Below are positions 1-6,451 of a stretch of 9,754 nt of DNA, piece after piece. Positions within the stretch are counted from its first letter, which is position 1. Each line of letters starts with the position of its first letter. The notes below the pieces were generated by a model. It made no database searches. It was not told where the DNA came from and worked only from the letters and a program-made list of their open reading frames with translations. The position numbers and the translations under genes were made by a program. This stretch comes from Bacillota bacterium. Its GTDB lineage: Bacteria; Bacillota; Clostridia; Christensenellales; QAND01. The stretch is taken from contig DXZF01000071.1 in the NCBI GenBank assembly GCA_019415425.1, forward strand, positions 1 through 9,754, written 5' to 3'.

Positions 1-236
1 ATGCGGCGCAGACGGCATTGCTGTGTGGGATGCTGTACGCACTTCTGGGCAGCGTGGGCCGCGCGCTGTTGCCGCGCGGGCGACACGGAAACGGATGGCA
101 GGCACAACTATGGCCCAATTTTGACGCGCCGGATCTGCGCGGTCAACTGACATGCATAGTTTCTTTCCGCATTGTGCAAATTATAAGCGCTGCCATTGCG
201 TGGCGAATTGCACAAAAAAGGAGTCACTCTACATGA
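1..236 (+). CDS. DUF2953 (YtfI-like) protein, C-terminal part only
   Basis: This is the last 77 residues of a gene entering from the left edge, read from base 3 to a TGA at 234-236. Two hydrophobic stretches are visible, one around ALLCGMLYALLG and one around IVQIISAAIAWRIA, which suggests a membrane-associated protein. Between them sits WPNFDAPDLRGQL, which resembles the end of DUF2953 proteins such as B. subtilis YtfI. The stop overlaps the ytfJ start as ATGA, so the two genes should be translationally coupled; a ytfI-ytfJ pair is the known arrangement in B. subtilis. The molecular function of the family is unknown to me. The family call rests on this short tail plus the neighbour, so it is tentative; the open frame itself is clear. 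Confidence 0.55.
   Translation, partial: AAQTALLCGMLYALLGSVGRALLPRGRHGNGWQAQLWPNFDAPDLRGQLTCIVSFRIVQIISAAIAWRIAQKRSHST
154..183 (+). promoter_or_regulatory. Possible sigma-F-type forespore promoter for ytfJ
   Basis: GCATA at 154-158 fits the sigma-F -35 consensus GywTA. After 15 bases, GTGCAAATTA at 174-183 matches the best conserved positions of the sigma-F -10 consensus (GgnrAnAnTw): the first G, the two spaced As, and the T followed by A or T. The predicted start would fall near 190, giving a leader of about 40 nt. YtfJ is under sigma-F in B. subtilis, which makes the match plausible. It lies inside the upstream coding sequence and two consensus positions mismatch, so it may be chance. 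Confidence 0.25.
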
Positions 237-724
237 TGCATCCAATTGAAAATATGATGAAGAGTTCCATGGAACAGATCCGTGAAATGGTGGATGTCAA
301 CACCATTATCGGCGACCCTGTCCACACGCCGGATGGCGCGGTGATCCTGCCCGTCTCCAAGGTCTCCTTCGGATTCGTATCGGGCGGCGGCGAATACGGC
401 AAAGGGGGAAGCGTGCGCGAGAGCAGCAAGGACCTGACGGAAAACCCCTTTGCAGGTGGTAGCGGCGCCGGCATCAGCCTGCATCCGGTCGGCTTTGTGG
501 TCGTCTCGGGCGAAAGCGTACGGCTGCTGCCCATCGAGACCAATTCTCCGTTTGACCATCTGTCGGAGATCGTTCCGCAGGTGTTCCAATTCGCCAAAGA
601 GCTGATCGCACAGAAGGGGAAAAAGGAGAAAGATGCAAAACAGGATACGAAACAACAGCAATCTGCTGAAGTGCAGGTAGAAATTCATGCGGACGGTCCT
701 GACGACGTACTCGATATGCCATAA
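233..724 (+). CDS. ytfJ: GerW-family sporulation protein YtfJ
   Basis: A 163-residue protein of the GerW/YtfJ family, which is made during sporulation and affects spore germination in Bacillus; its biochemical activity is not established. Family features seen: an N-terminal helix with ENMMKSSMEQIREMVDVNTIIGD split over residues 6-28, then a glycine-rich core with TPDGAVILPVSKVSFGF, SGGGEYG, and GGSGAGISLHPVGFVVV, and a final helix near HLSEIVPQVFQFAKELI. The last 35 or so residues form a Lys/Gln-rich then acidic tail that looks longer than the conserved core. I place the start at 233 because AAAAGGAG at 216-223 is 9 nt upstream; a second ATG follows at 236, and an upstream in-frame ATG at 152 lacks a good binding site and adds residues unlike the family. 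The gene is coupled to the DUF2953 gene and ends at a strong terminator. Confidence 0.93.
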   Translation: MMHPIENMMKSSMEQIREMVDVNTIIGDPVHTPDGAVILPVSKVSFGFVSGGGEYGKGGSVRESSKDLTENPFAGGSGAGISLHPVGFVVVSGESVRLLPIETNSPFDHLSEIVPQVFQFAKELIAQKGKKEKDAKQDTKQQQSAEVQVEIHADGPDDVLDMP

Positions 725-740
725 AAAGGGACAAACGGAC

Positions 741-764
741 AAGAGCGGGCAACCGCTCTTTTTT
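741..764 (+). terminator. Intrinsic terminator after ytfJ
   Basis: AAGAGCGG at 741-748 pairs perfectly with CCGCTCTT at 753-760 around a GCAA loop (GNRA type), and a run of Ts reaches 764. This is an 8-bp stem with a U tail, starting 17 nt after the ytfJ stop codon. It separates the ytfJ transcript from the next gene. Confidence 0.92.
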
Positions 765-793
765 GCATATCGGTTTTTTGCAGGGCATACACA
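765..793 (+). promoter_or_regulatory. Possible sigma-E-type promoter for the D,D-carboxypeptidase gene
   Basis: GCATATC at 765-771 matches six of seven positions of the sigma-E -35 consensus kmATATT. After 14 bases, CATACACA at 786-793 matches seven of eight positions of the -10 consensus CATACAnT. The element starts directly after the ytfJ terminator, where a new promoter is needed. B. subtilis dacB is sigma-E dependent, which agrees. A weak point is that the predicted start near 799-800 falls at the edge of the ribosome binding site, leaving a very short leader. Confidence 0.4.
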
Positions 794-815
794 TCACAGA
801 AAGGGTGATGAAGCG

Positions 816-1949
816 ATGAAACAGGTTCGTTGGCAACTGGCCGTGCTGCTCTGCCTGGCGATGTGCTGCCTGATGGGCGCATCCACCATCACACCGCCGC
901 AAACGTCGGCCAACGGTGCGTGCGTAGTAGAAGTCGACAGCGGCCGCGTGCTGTGCGTCAAAAATGCAGATCAGCAGATGCCCATGGCCAGTACGACCAA
1001 AATCATGACGGCTCTTGTCGCCATTGAAAAGGGAAATCTCGAACAGGTTGTCACGGCCACAAGTCCGGCCGTGGGCGTGGAGGGCTCCAGCATCTACCTC
1101 AAAGAGGGGGAACAGTTTACGCTCAAGGACCTTCTCTATGGACTGATGCTGCGCTCGGGCAACGACTCCGCCGTTGCCATTGCGTGTGCAGTCGGTGGGT
1201 CTGTCGATGGCTTTGTGGAGATGATGAACCAAAAGGCGGCAGAATTGGGCGCCACACACACGCACTTTGCCAATCCGCACGGCCTGCCGGCCGACGGGCA
1301 TTACACCACGGCCAGAGATCTGGCCATCATCTCGGCGTATGCCATGCGAAATCCCGTGTTTGCAGAGATTGTCTCTACCAAATCCATTACCATCCAACCG
1401 GATGGCGAAGGGGAAGCGCGCCTGCTGCAGAACAAAAACAAGTTGCTCACACAGTTCAATGGCGCCACGGGCATCAAGACGGGCTATACCAAGGAGGCCG
1501 GCAAATGCCTGGTTGGCTCGGCCGAACGCGATGGAAAGCGCGTTGTGGCGGTGGTGCTGGGCGCACCCGATATGTGGAACGACGTGCAGACGCTCATGGA
1601 GGTTTCGCTCAACGCGCTGGAACACCGCGTAGCCGTCCACAATCAGGACCCGATGGGGACCGTGGCCGTGGAAAACGGGTTGGAAGATCAAGTGATGGCG
1701 TTGACACAGGGAGAATATGCGCTGACCCTGCTCAAAGAAGAGAGCGATGCGCTGCACGTGCAGGTGGAGCTACCCAATACGATTGCGGCCCCGGTCCAGC
1801 AGGGACAGGAGCTTGGGCAGGCCGTGGTGATGCTTGGGCAGGAGGAACTTGCGCGCATTCCGCTTGTCGCCGATCGGTCGGTTGGGATCAAGACGTACGA
1901 GTACCACCTTCAAAAGGTGATCGATTTTTGGCTTCGCAATGTAACTTGA
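816..1949 (+). CDS. dacB: Serine-type D-alanyl-D-alanine carboxypeptidase (PBP5 family)
   Basis: A 377-residue secreted penicillin-binding protein that trims the terminal D-Ala from peptidoglycan pentapeptides outside the membrane. The N-terminus has KQVRWQ followed by a hydrophobic core to about residue 22, a signal peptide probably cut near residue 32. All three catalytic motifs of peptidase family S11 are present: STTK at 59-62 (nucleophile S59), SGN at 114-116 and KTG at 221-223. A PBP5 C-terminal domain follows from about 265 to 355, and the end (YEYHLQKVIDFWLRN) looks like the amphipathic membrane anchor helix. The start at 816 is set by AAAGGGTGAT about 10 nt upstream and by the signal peptide. 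The position between ytfJ and rluB and the sigma-E-like promoter favour the spore-cortex enzyme DacB; a vegetative DacA/DacF role is possible. The spmA and spmB genes that follow dacB in Bacillus are missing. Confidence 0.93.
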   Translation: MKQVRWQLAVLLCLAMCCLMGASTITPPQTSANGACVVEVDSGRVLCVKNADQQMPMASTTKIMTALVAIEKGNLEQVVTATSPAVGVEGSSIYLKEGEQFTLKDLLYGLMLRSGNDSAVAIACAVGGSVDGFVEMMNQKAAELGATHTHFANPHGLPADGHYTTARDLAIISAYAMRNPVFAEIVSTKSITIQPDGEGEARLLQNKNKLLTQFNGATGIKTGYTKEAGKCLVGSAERDGKRVVAVVLGAPDMWNDVQTLMEVSLNALEHRVAVHNQDPMGTVAVENGLEDQVMALTQGEYALTLLKEESDALHVQVELPNTIAAPVQQGQELGQAVVMLGQEELARIPLVADRSVGIKTYEYHLQKVIDFWLRNVT

Positions 1950-1974
1950 CCCGCATGGTTTCTACCCCTATAAT
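1946..1974 (+). promoter_or_regulatory. Strong sigma-A promoter for the rluB operon
   Basis: TTGACC at 1946-1951 (five of six to consensus) and TATAAT at 1969-1974 (six of six) are 17 bp apart, the optimal spacing. The -35 box overlaps the dac stop codon TGA at 1947-1949. Transcription should start near 1981, leaving a leader of about 180 nt before rluB. It is the only near-perfect vegetative promoter I found ahead of the cluster that runs to the right edge. Confidence 0.85.
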
Positions 1975-1992
1975 AAAGACAAAAGTAGCGTA

Positions 1993-2034
1993 AAAGGGGC
2001 GCAAGACGCTGTTCGACCGGCATCACGCCCCTTT
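1993..2034 (+). other. Stable hairpin at the 5' end of the rluB leader RNA
   Basis: AAAGGGGCG at 1993-2001 is perfectly complementary to CGCCCCTTT at 2026-2034. The 24-nt loop can fold further (GCTG with CGGC around TTCGA). It lies about 12 nt after the predicted start of transcription. The bases after it are ATCAGC, not a T run, so it is a poor terminator; a role in RNA stability or regulation, or as a weak end for the dac transcript, is possible. Confidence 0.6.
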
Positions 2035-2068
2035 ATCAGCGCATATACCGACGTCGCTTGAAAGGGAT

Positions 2069-2100
2069 ACTGGCAGGCACAGCGCGTACAGCTTGCCGGT
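2069..2100 (+). other. Second leader hairpin
   Basis: ACTGGCAGGC at 2069-2078 pairs with GCTTGCCGGT at 2091-2100 over ten base pairs, two of them G-T wobbles, around a 12-nt loop. It sits between the first leader hairpin and the terminator-like element in front of rluB. The pairing is seen in the sequence; the function is unknown. Confidence 0.5.
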
Positions 2101-2104
2101 TTCA

Positions 2105-2148
2105 GCGTTGCTGGAACGCCGCGGATGCCCGTTTGAGCGGCTTTTTTT
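2105..2148 (+). terminator. Candidate attenuator (terminator and competing stem) before rluB
   Basis: GCCGC at 2118-2122 pairs with GCGGC at 2137-2141, followed at once by seven Ts (2142-2148). The stem can be lengthened through A-T pairs past one mismatch. An alternative small hairpin, GCGTT at 2105-2109 with AACGC at 2115-2119, uses the first two bases of the terminator stem, so the two folds exclude each other. The T run touches the rluB ribosome binding site. The main stem is only 5 bp with a 14-nt loop, so termination may be partial. Confidence 0.45.
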
Positions 2149-2153
2149 GGAGG
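2149..2153 (+). promoter_or_regulatory. Ribosome binding site that sets the TTG start of rluB
   Basis: GGAGG at 2149-2153 directly follows the T run of the attenuator-like element. No ATG is in frame nearby. The TTG at 2162 is 8 nt away; TTG at 2165 is possible at 11 nt, whereas TTG at 2156 is too close and GTG at 2174 is too far. Confidence 0.75.
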
Positions 2154-2161
2154 TTTTGTGT

Positions 2162-2887
2162 TTGTTGCCCACCGTGCGTTTGCAAAAGTACTTGGCTGAA
2201 TGCGGCGTCGCTTCGCGCCGCGCCAGCGAAGCGATCATCCTCGCCGGGCGCGTCAAGGTCAACGGACAGGTCGTCACACAGATGGGCGTACAGATCACGC
2301 CTGGCAAGGATCTCGTATCGGTGGATGGCAAGCGCGTTGCCCAAAGAGCCAACCATGCGTACTACATGTTCTACAAGCCGCGGGGCGTGGTATGTACGAT
2401 GTCGGATGAAAACGGGCGCAAGTGCGTAGCGGATTTTTTCAAACAGCACAGGCGCAGGCTGTACCCAGTAGGCAGGCTGGATATGGACTCCGAGGGGCTG
2501 TTGCTCGTGACGGATGACGGCGCCTTTGCCAACCGCGTCATGCACCCCAAAAACGGCGTGCGAAAGGTTTACCTCGCCACGCTGGACAAGCCGTATGGGC
2601 AGGCGCTGGCACAGGCGCTGACAGATGGCTTACAGATTGGGGATGAACGCCCTGCCAGGGCGTACAACGTCAGCTACCGCAACCGTAAAGACGGCAAAAG
2701 CGTCGTGGAATTGACGCTGACCGACGGCCGAAACCGCCAGGCGCGCCGCATGTTTGAAGCGCAGGGATTTGCCGTGCTGCGCCTCAAGCGCATCCGCATT
2801 GGTGAGTTGGAATTGTCGGACTTGAAGCCGGGCGCCTCCATGCGCTTGAGCCAGGAGCAGGCGCAGCGTGTCTTTGGCAAAGCCTGA
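2162..2887 (+). CDS. rluB: RluB-type 23S rRNA pseudouridine synthase (RsuA family)
   Basis: A 241-residue enzyme that converts a uridine to pseudouridine, in RluB a site in the peptidyl-transferase region of 23S rRNA. An S4 RNA-binding domain opens the protein: VRLQKYLAECGVASRR followed by AGRVKVNGQ. The catalytic motif is GRLDMDSEGLLL, with the nucleophilic aspartate at residue 107. Later RsuA-family motifs are MHPKNGVRKVYLA and EGRNRQARRMFE-like TDGRNRQARRMFE. The TTG start at 2162 is chosen from the GGAGG spacing and because it places the S4 domain at the N-terminus as usual. Length is normal for RluB. It is the first gene after the sigma-A promoter and its structured leader. In B. subtilis rluB follows spmB; here it follows dac directly. 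Assignment to RluB rather than RsuA or RluE rests on the gene neighbourhood and family resemblance. Confidence 0.92.
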   Translation: MLPTVRLQKYLAECGVASRRASEAIILAGRVKVNGQVVTQMGVQITPGKDLVSVDGKRVAQRANHAYYMFYKPRGVVCTMSDENGRKCVADFFKQHRRRLYPVGRLDMDSEGLLLVTDDGAFANRVMHPKNGVRKVYLATLDKPYGQALAQALTDGLQIGDERPARAYNVSYRNRKDGKSVVELTLTDGRNRQARRMFEAQGFAVLRLKRIRIGELELSDLKPGASMRLSQEQAQRVFGKA

Positions 2888-2913
2888 ACGTTTGACTGGA
2901 AGGAGAATGTGCC

Positions 2914-3786
2914 ATGCAGGAAAATGAACTGGATGTCATGCAGCGCATTGCAAGCCACAGCGTCAAGATGAGCAAAGGGCAAAAGCGCATTGCCTCGTTC
3001 ATTCTCAACCATTATGATCGCGCGTCGTTTATGACCGCGGCCAATCTGGGCCTGTGTGCGGATGTGAGCGAGAGCACGGTTGTGCGTTTTGCCATGGCGT
3101 TGGGGTATGAGGGCTTCCCCGAGATGCAGGCGGCCCTGCAGGAACTGGTGCGCAACAAGCTGACCAATCAACAGCGCATCGAACTGGTGGACAGCGGAGA
3201 TGAAAAGAGCACCATCATCGAGACGCTCAAGGCGGATATGAACAACCTGCGCAGCACCATCGATGAGGTAGATCCAGCCGAGTTTTCGCGCATGCTGGAT
3301 TGCCTGGTGGAAAGCCGTGAGGTGTACATCTGCGGGCATCGCAGCTCTTCGGTGCTGGCGCAGTTTTTGGAGTACTATCTGAGTTACATTTTCCCGCATA
3401 TTCACTTGTTGACAACCGGCGTGCAGGATTACTATGATCGGCTCACACGCATCAATGAAAAGGACATCCTCATCGCCATTTCGTATCCGCGCTATTCCAA
3501 TCGTACGGTGGAGGTGGCGCGCATTGCCAAGCAGAAGGGAACGCCGGTGTGTGCCATTACCGACAGCCGCGTGGCGCCGATTGCCAAGCTCTCGGATTTC
3601 TGCCTGATGGCAAAGAGCAGCATGGCGACGTTTGTCGATTCCATGGTTGCCCCGATGAGCATCATCAACGCCATCATCGTCGCGTGTGGACAGCGCAGAA
3701 AGAGCGATTTGCAGGCGTACTTTACAGAGCTTGAACACATTTGGAAGAGCTATCACGTCTATTCTGAACCGGATGGGAGATCGTAA
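2914..3786 (+). CDS. MurR/RpiR-family transcriptional regulator
   Basis: A 290-residue DNA-binding regulator with the RpiR layout. The N-terminal helix-turn-helix domain covers about residues 5-80, with SKGQKRIASFILNHYD, then ADVSESTVVRFAMALGYEGF, the family signature for the recognition helix. A sugar-isomerase (SIS) domain spans about 135-265; GHRSSS at 141-146 and ISYPRYS at 189-195 are the serine-rich loops that bind sugar phosphates in this fold. The ligand is probably a phosphorylated sugar or amino sugar, but cannot be told from sequence. AAGGAG at 2900-2905 lies 8 nt before the ATG. It is cotranscribed with rluB (26-nt gap) and the phosphatase (2-nt gap). No sugar-utilisation gene lies in the window, so its targets are elsewhere or it controls this operon. 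Confidence 0.9.
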   Translation: MQENELDVMQRIASHSVKMSKGQKRIASFILNHYDRASFMTAANLGLCADVSESTVVRFAMALGYEGFPEMQAALQELVRNKLTNQQRIELVDSGDEKSTIIETLKADMNNLRSTIDEVDPAEFSRMLDCLVESREVYICGHRSSSVLAQFLEYYLSYIFPHIHLLTTGVQDYYDRLTRINEKDILIAISYPRYSNRTVEVARIAKQKGTPVCAITDSRVAPIAKLSDFCLMAKSSMATFVDSMVAPMSIINAIIVACGQRRKSDLQAYFTELEHIWKSYHVYSEPDGRS

Positions 3787-3788
3787 CA

Positions 3789-4415
3789 GTGAGATTGTAC
3801 ATCGTTCGACATGGTGAGACGCAATGGAACAAGCAGGGGAAAATCCAGGGGAAACTGGATACGGAACTGACGCCCGATGGCGTACAACAGGCCAAAAACG
3901 TGGCCAAGCGACTCAAAAACATCTGCTTTGACGCCGCGTATAGCAGCCCGCTCAATCGCGCGCGTGTGACGGCGGAATACATCCTCGCAGCACAGCAGCA
4001 GCCGCTTGAACTGCATTTGGACGATACCCTCATGGAACTGGGCTATGGGGCCTGGCAAGGGCTTTCTTTTGACCAGGTCAAACAGACGGATCCGGAAAAC
4101 TGGTTTTTAAACCGCTATTCGCCCTCCCTTATGCGCATCGAAGGGGCGGACAGCGTGGTGGAGCGCGTCGCGCAGGCGCGTTCGTTTGTCCATTCGCTCT
4201 ATCAGATGTATCCCACGGGGACGGTGCTGATCACTTCGCACGCCTTTGCCATTCGCATTCTGATGGCGGCATGCATGGGGCTGCCCATCGAAGCGACGCG
4301 CTTTTTCGCCTTTGGGAATACGTCCGTCTCGATTATGGATTTGACCGAGAACGGACCGCGCCTGGTGCTGATGGGCGATGTGCAGCACAACGAAAAAGGG
4401 GTACAGTATGAGTAA
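3789..4415 (+). CDS. Histidine phosphatase family protein (phosphoglycerate-mutase-like)
   Basis: A 208-residue cytosolic phosphatase of the branch-1 histidine phosphatase superfamily, which forms a phosphohistidine intermediate. Visible active-site parts: YIVRHGETQWN with the RHG triad at 7-9 (H8 is phosphorylated), R57 in SSPLNRARVTAE, the acid E83 in LMELGYGAWQG, and the second histidine H151 in ITSHAFAIRIL. The start is GTG at 3789, with GGGAG 9 nt upstream, just after the regulator's stop. Its 3' end overlaps the next gene by 8 nt. Substrates in this family range from phosphosugars to nucleotides and the cobalamin precursor removed by CobC; no cobalamin gene is nearby, so I assign no substrate. 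Confidence 0.9.
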   Translation: MRLYIVRHGETQWNKQGKIQGKLDTELTPDGVQQAKNVAKRLKNICFDAAYSSPLNRARVTAEYILAAQQQPLELHLDDTLMELGYGAWQGLSFDQVKQTDPENWFLNRYSPSLMRIEGADSVVERVAQARSFVHSLYQMYPTGTVLITSHAFAIRILMAACMGLPIEATRFFAFGNTSVSIMDLTENGPRLVLMGDVQHNEKGVQYE

Positions 4416-5646
4416 GCCGGTGGTGGTCATTGGCGGCGGCCCAGCCGGCGTGATGGCGGCACTGCGCGCGAGAGAGCGCGGCCTGGATGTCACGCTGCTG
4501 GAGGCTACGCCGCGGCTGCTCAACAAATTGCGCATCAGCGGAAAAGGGCGGTGCAATTTGACCAACGCCGCACAGCCGCAGCAATTTTTATCGCAAATCG
4601 TACACGGTGGGCGCTTTTTCCAAAGCGCCTTTTATGCGTTTGACAATCAGGCGCTGATGGCGTGGGTAGAGGCTTTGGGCGTGCCGCTCAAGGTGGAGCG
4701 CGGGCAACGTGTGTTTCCCCAGAGCGACCGGGCGCACGATGTGGCGGATGCGCTGACGCGCGCGCTCAGCCAGACAGGCGTCCGGGTGCGCTATCGGGCG
4801 CGCGTGCAGTCGATCGATTTGTGCGATCATCGGGTGGCGTCCGTTCGCCTCACGGATGGACACCGCATCCCCTGCGGCGCCTGCATCCTCGCCACGGGAG
4901 GGAAGAGCTATCCCGTTACCGGTTCCACTGGCGATGGATATGCGCTGGCGCAGTCATGTGGGCACACCGTGACGGCATTGTCTGCCTCCCTCGCCCCGAT
5001 ACAGACCGCAGAGACCTGGGTGCGCAGCGTGCAGGGGTTGTCGTTGAAAAACGTACAGCTCACCGCGTGGGCAGAACAAAAGCGCGTCTATCGAGAGCAG
5101 GGGGAGATGCTGTTTACCGATCAGGGCGTCTCGGGCCCACTGGTGCTCTCCGCCTCTGCACATCTGGATGCGTCGCACGCATGCGAACTGTCGATTGACC
5201 TGAAGCCGGCGCTCTCAAACGAGCAGCTCGATGCACGCATCCAGCGCGATTTGCTGGCAAACAGCAACAAGGCGTTTCAAAATGGCATTGCCGGCCTGTT
5301 CCCGCATTCGCTTGTGCCGGTGATGGTACGGTTGAGCGGAATCGACCCGCAAAAGCCATGCCATCAGGTGACGCGAAAGGAGCGGATGGGTTTGATCGCG
5401 CGCATCAAGGATCTGCGATTGCACGTACGGCAGATTGGCCCCATTGAGGCGGCCATTGTCACGCGTGGCGGCGTGGAGCTGCGCGAAGTATCGCCCAAGA
5501 CCATGCGCAGTAAACGCATTCAAAACCTCTCCTTCTGTGGGGAAGTGTTGGATTTGGACGCGTACACCGGCGGTTTCAATTTGCAGATCGCCTTTTCCAC
5601 AGGCTATGCAGCAGGTTCGTTTTGTGAGATAATAGAAGGGATATAG
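4408..5646 (+). CDS. HI0933-family NAD(P)/FAD-dependent oxidoreductase
   Basis: A 412-residue flavoprotein of the HI0933/YhiN family, sometimes annotated as aminoacetone oxidase; the natural reaction is not settled. The N-terminal Rossmann motif VVIGGGPAGVMAA (residues 6-18) is followed by E33, which usually binds the FAD ribose, and by SGKGRCNLTN at 44-53, the family hallmark. ATGGKSYPVTGSTGDG starts at residue 162. The C-terminal signature runs from TRGGVELREVSP (352 on) through SFCGEVLDLDAYTGGFNLQ, ending with the second FAD-contacting stretch. The ATG at 4408 is preceded by AAAAAGGGG at 7 nt and lies inside the end of the phosphatase gene, implying coupled translation. Length is typical. 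This family is commonly found beside cmk in Clostridia, as it is here after two intervening genes. Confidence 0.92.
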   Translation: MSKPVVVIGGGPAGVMAALRARERGLDVTLLEATPRLLNKLRISGKGRCNLTNAAQPQQFLSQIVHGGRFFQSAFYAFDNQALMAWVEALGVPLKVERGQRVFPQSDRAHDVADALTRALSQTGVRVRYRARVQSIDLCDHRVASVRLTDGHRIPCGACILATGGKSYPVTGSTGDGYALAQSCGHTVTALSASLAPIQTAETWVRSVQGLSLKNVQLTAWAEQKRVYREQGEMLFTDQGVSGPLVLSASAHLDASHACELSIDLKPALSNEQLDARIQRDLLANSNKAFQNGIAGLFPHSLVPVMVRLSGIDPQKPCHQVTRKERMGLIARIKDLRLHVRQIGPIEAAIVTRGGVELREVSPKTMRSKRIQNLSFCGEVLDLDAYTGGFNLQIAFSTGYAAGSFCEIIEGI

Positions 5647-5665
5647 GATATGAGGGGTGTTTGGG

Positions 5666-6448
5666 ATGGCATATTTGCATTGTAACTTCTTTTCAGAAGC
5701 GCTCGAACAGGCCACGAGCATGGACGTGCTTTTGCCGGAGGGAATTCAGAGCTGTACCAGTATGGAATCCAATTTCGTTGAAGGGGATTTCCCGGTCCTC
5801 TATCTTCTGCACGGCTACAGTGGGGACGATACGGTCTGGATGCGCTACACGGCATTGGAGCGCTATGCCGGAAAGTACCCGTTGGCCATTGTGATGCCGC
5901 GCGGCAACCATGGCTTTTACGTCGATGGCGATTGGGGATACAACTATTACACGTTCATCACCGAGGAATTGCCGCAGAAGGTCAAGCACTTTTTCAACGT
6001 CTCGAGCCGGCGGGAGGACACGTTTATTGCCGGCCTGTCGATGGGCGGATACGGCACGCTGCGCTGTGCGTTGGGGCGTCCAGATCTGTATGCAGCCGCC
6101 GCATCGATGTCGGGATTTTTGGATGTAGAGGCGGCGTATCACGGCAACACGATGCGCGAGCACGCCAGAAACAACATGGGCGGTACGCTTGAAGAGATCC
6201 AAAGGCGCGATCACGATCTGTTGCAGCTGTTGAAGAAGAACGTCAAAGCCGGCGTGGAGCTGCCCAAATTGTACATCACCTGCGGTACGGAAGACCGTCT
6301 GTATCAGCACAGCGTGCACATGCGCGAAAAATGCATAGAGCTGGGCGTGCCACTCACCTATACCGAGGCACCGGGTGTGCATGACTGGATCTATTGGGAT
6401 CAAGCCATACAGGATATTCTGGCGTGGCTGCCCATCCGGGAGGGCTAA
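5666..6448 (+). CDS. Alpha/beta-hydrolase esterase (tributyrin esterase / esterase D type)
   Basis: A 260-residue intracellular serine esterase. FPVLYLLHGYSGDDTVW holds the HG oxyanion-hole motif, and VMPRGNHGFYVD and the following WGYNYYTFITEEL are typical of the esterase D/EstA family. The nucleophile is S125 in GLSMGG; the likely triad partners are D210 in CGTEDRLY and H239 in GVHDWIYWD. There is no signal peptide, so it acts in the cytosol. The ATG at 5666 has GAGGGG 8 nt upstream; an in-frame GTG at 5657 overlaps that site and is less likely. Relatives hydrolyse short acyl esters, acetylated sugars or S-formylglutathione; the substrate cannot be read here. It sits 19 nt after the flavoprotein gene and 3 nt before the HutP-family gene. 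Confidence 0.9.
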   Translation: MAYLHCNFFSEALEQATSMDVLLPEGIQSCTSMESNFVEGDFPVLYLLHGYSGDDTVWMRYTALERYAGKYPLAIVMPRGNHGFYVDGDWGYNYYTFITEELPQKVKHFFNVSSRREDTFIAGLSMGGYGTLRCALGRPDLYAAAASMSGFLDVEAAYHGNTMREHARNNMGGTLEEIQRRDHDLLQLLKKNVKAGVELPKLYITCGTEDRLYQHSVHMREKCIELGVPLTYTEAPGVHDWIYWDQAIQDILAWLPIREG

Positions 6449-6451
6449 AGA

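Noticed and set aside
687..815. N-terminal extension of the carboxypeptidase
   Set aside because: The extension would run through the ytfJ terminator and put 43 residues before a clear signal peptide. The ATG at 816 has its own binding site.
474..1757. Long open frame on the minus strand opposite ytfJ and dac
   Set aside because: It spans a terminator and two well-supported genes. It is a by-product of GC-rich codon bias and its translation resembles no family I know; the same applies to other long minus-strand frames, such as 2674-3756.
1996..2031. tRNA-like acceptor and T-arm (GGGGCG with CGCCCC around GTTCGACC)
   Set aside because: Only the outer stem and a T-loop-like word are present. 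There is no D arm or anticodon arm and no room for them, so this is just a hairpin.
1993..2034. Intrinsic terminator for the dac gene
   Set aside because: The stem is strong but is followed by ATCAGC and not a T run, and it lies downstream of a strong promoter, so I list it as a leader hairpin.
2108..2148. T-box riboswitch before rluB (TGGAACGCCGCGG followed by a terminator-like stem)
   Set aside because: The T-box core needs TGGNACCGCG without the extra base seen here. The leader is too short for a full stem I, and I could find no convincing specifier loop; an AGTA at 1984-1987 lies too close to the predicted start.
5628..5633. GATAAT as a -10 box for a promoter before the esterase gene
   Set aside because: No acceptable -35 sequence lies 16-18 bp upstream, and the gene is already in a tight same-strand cluster.
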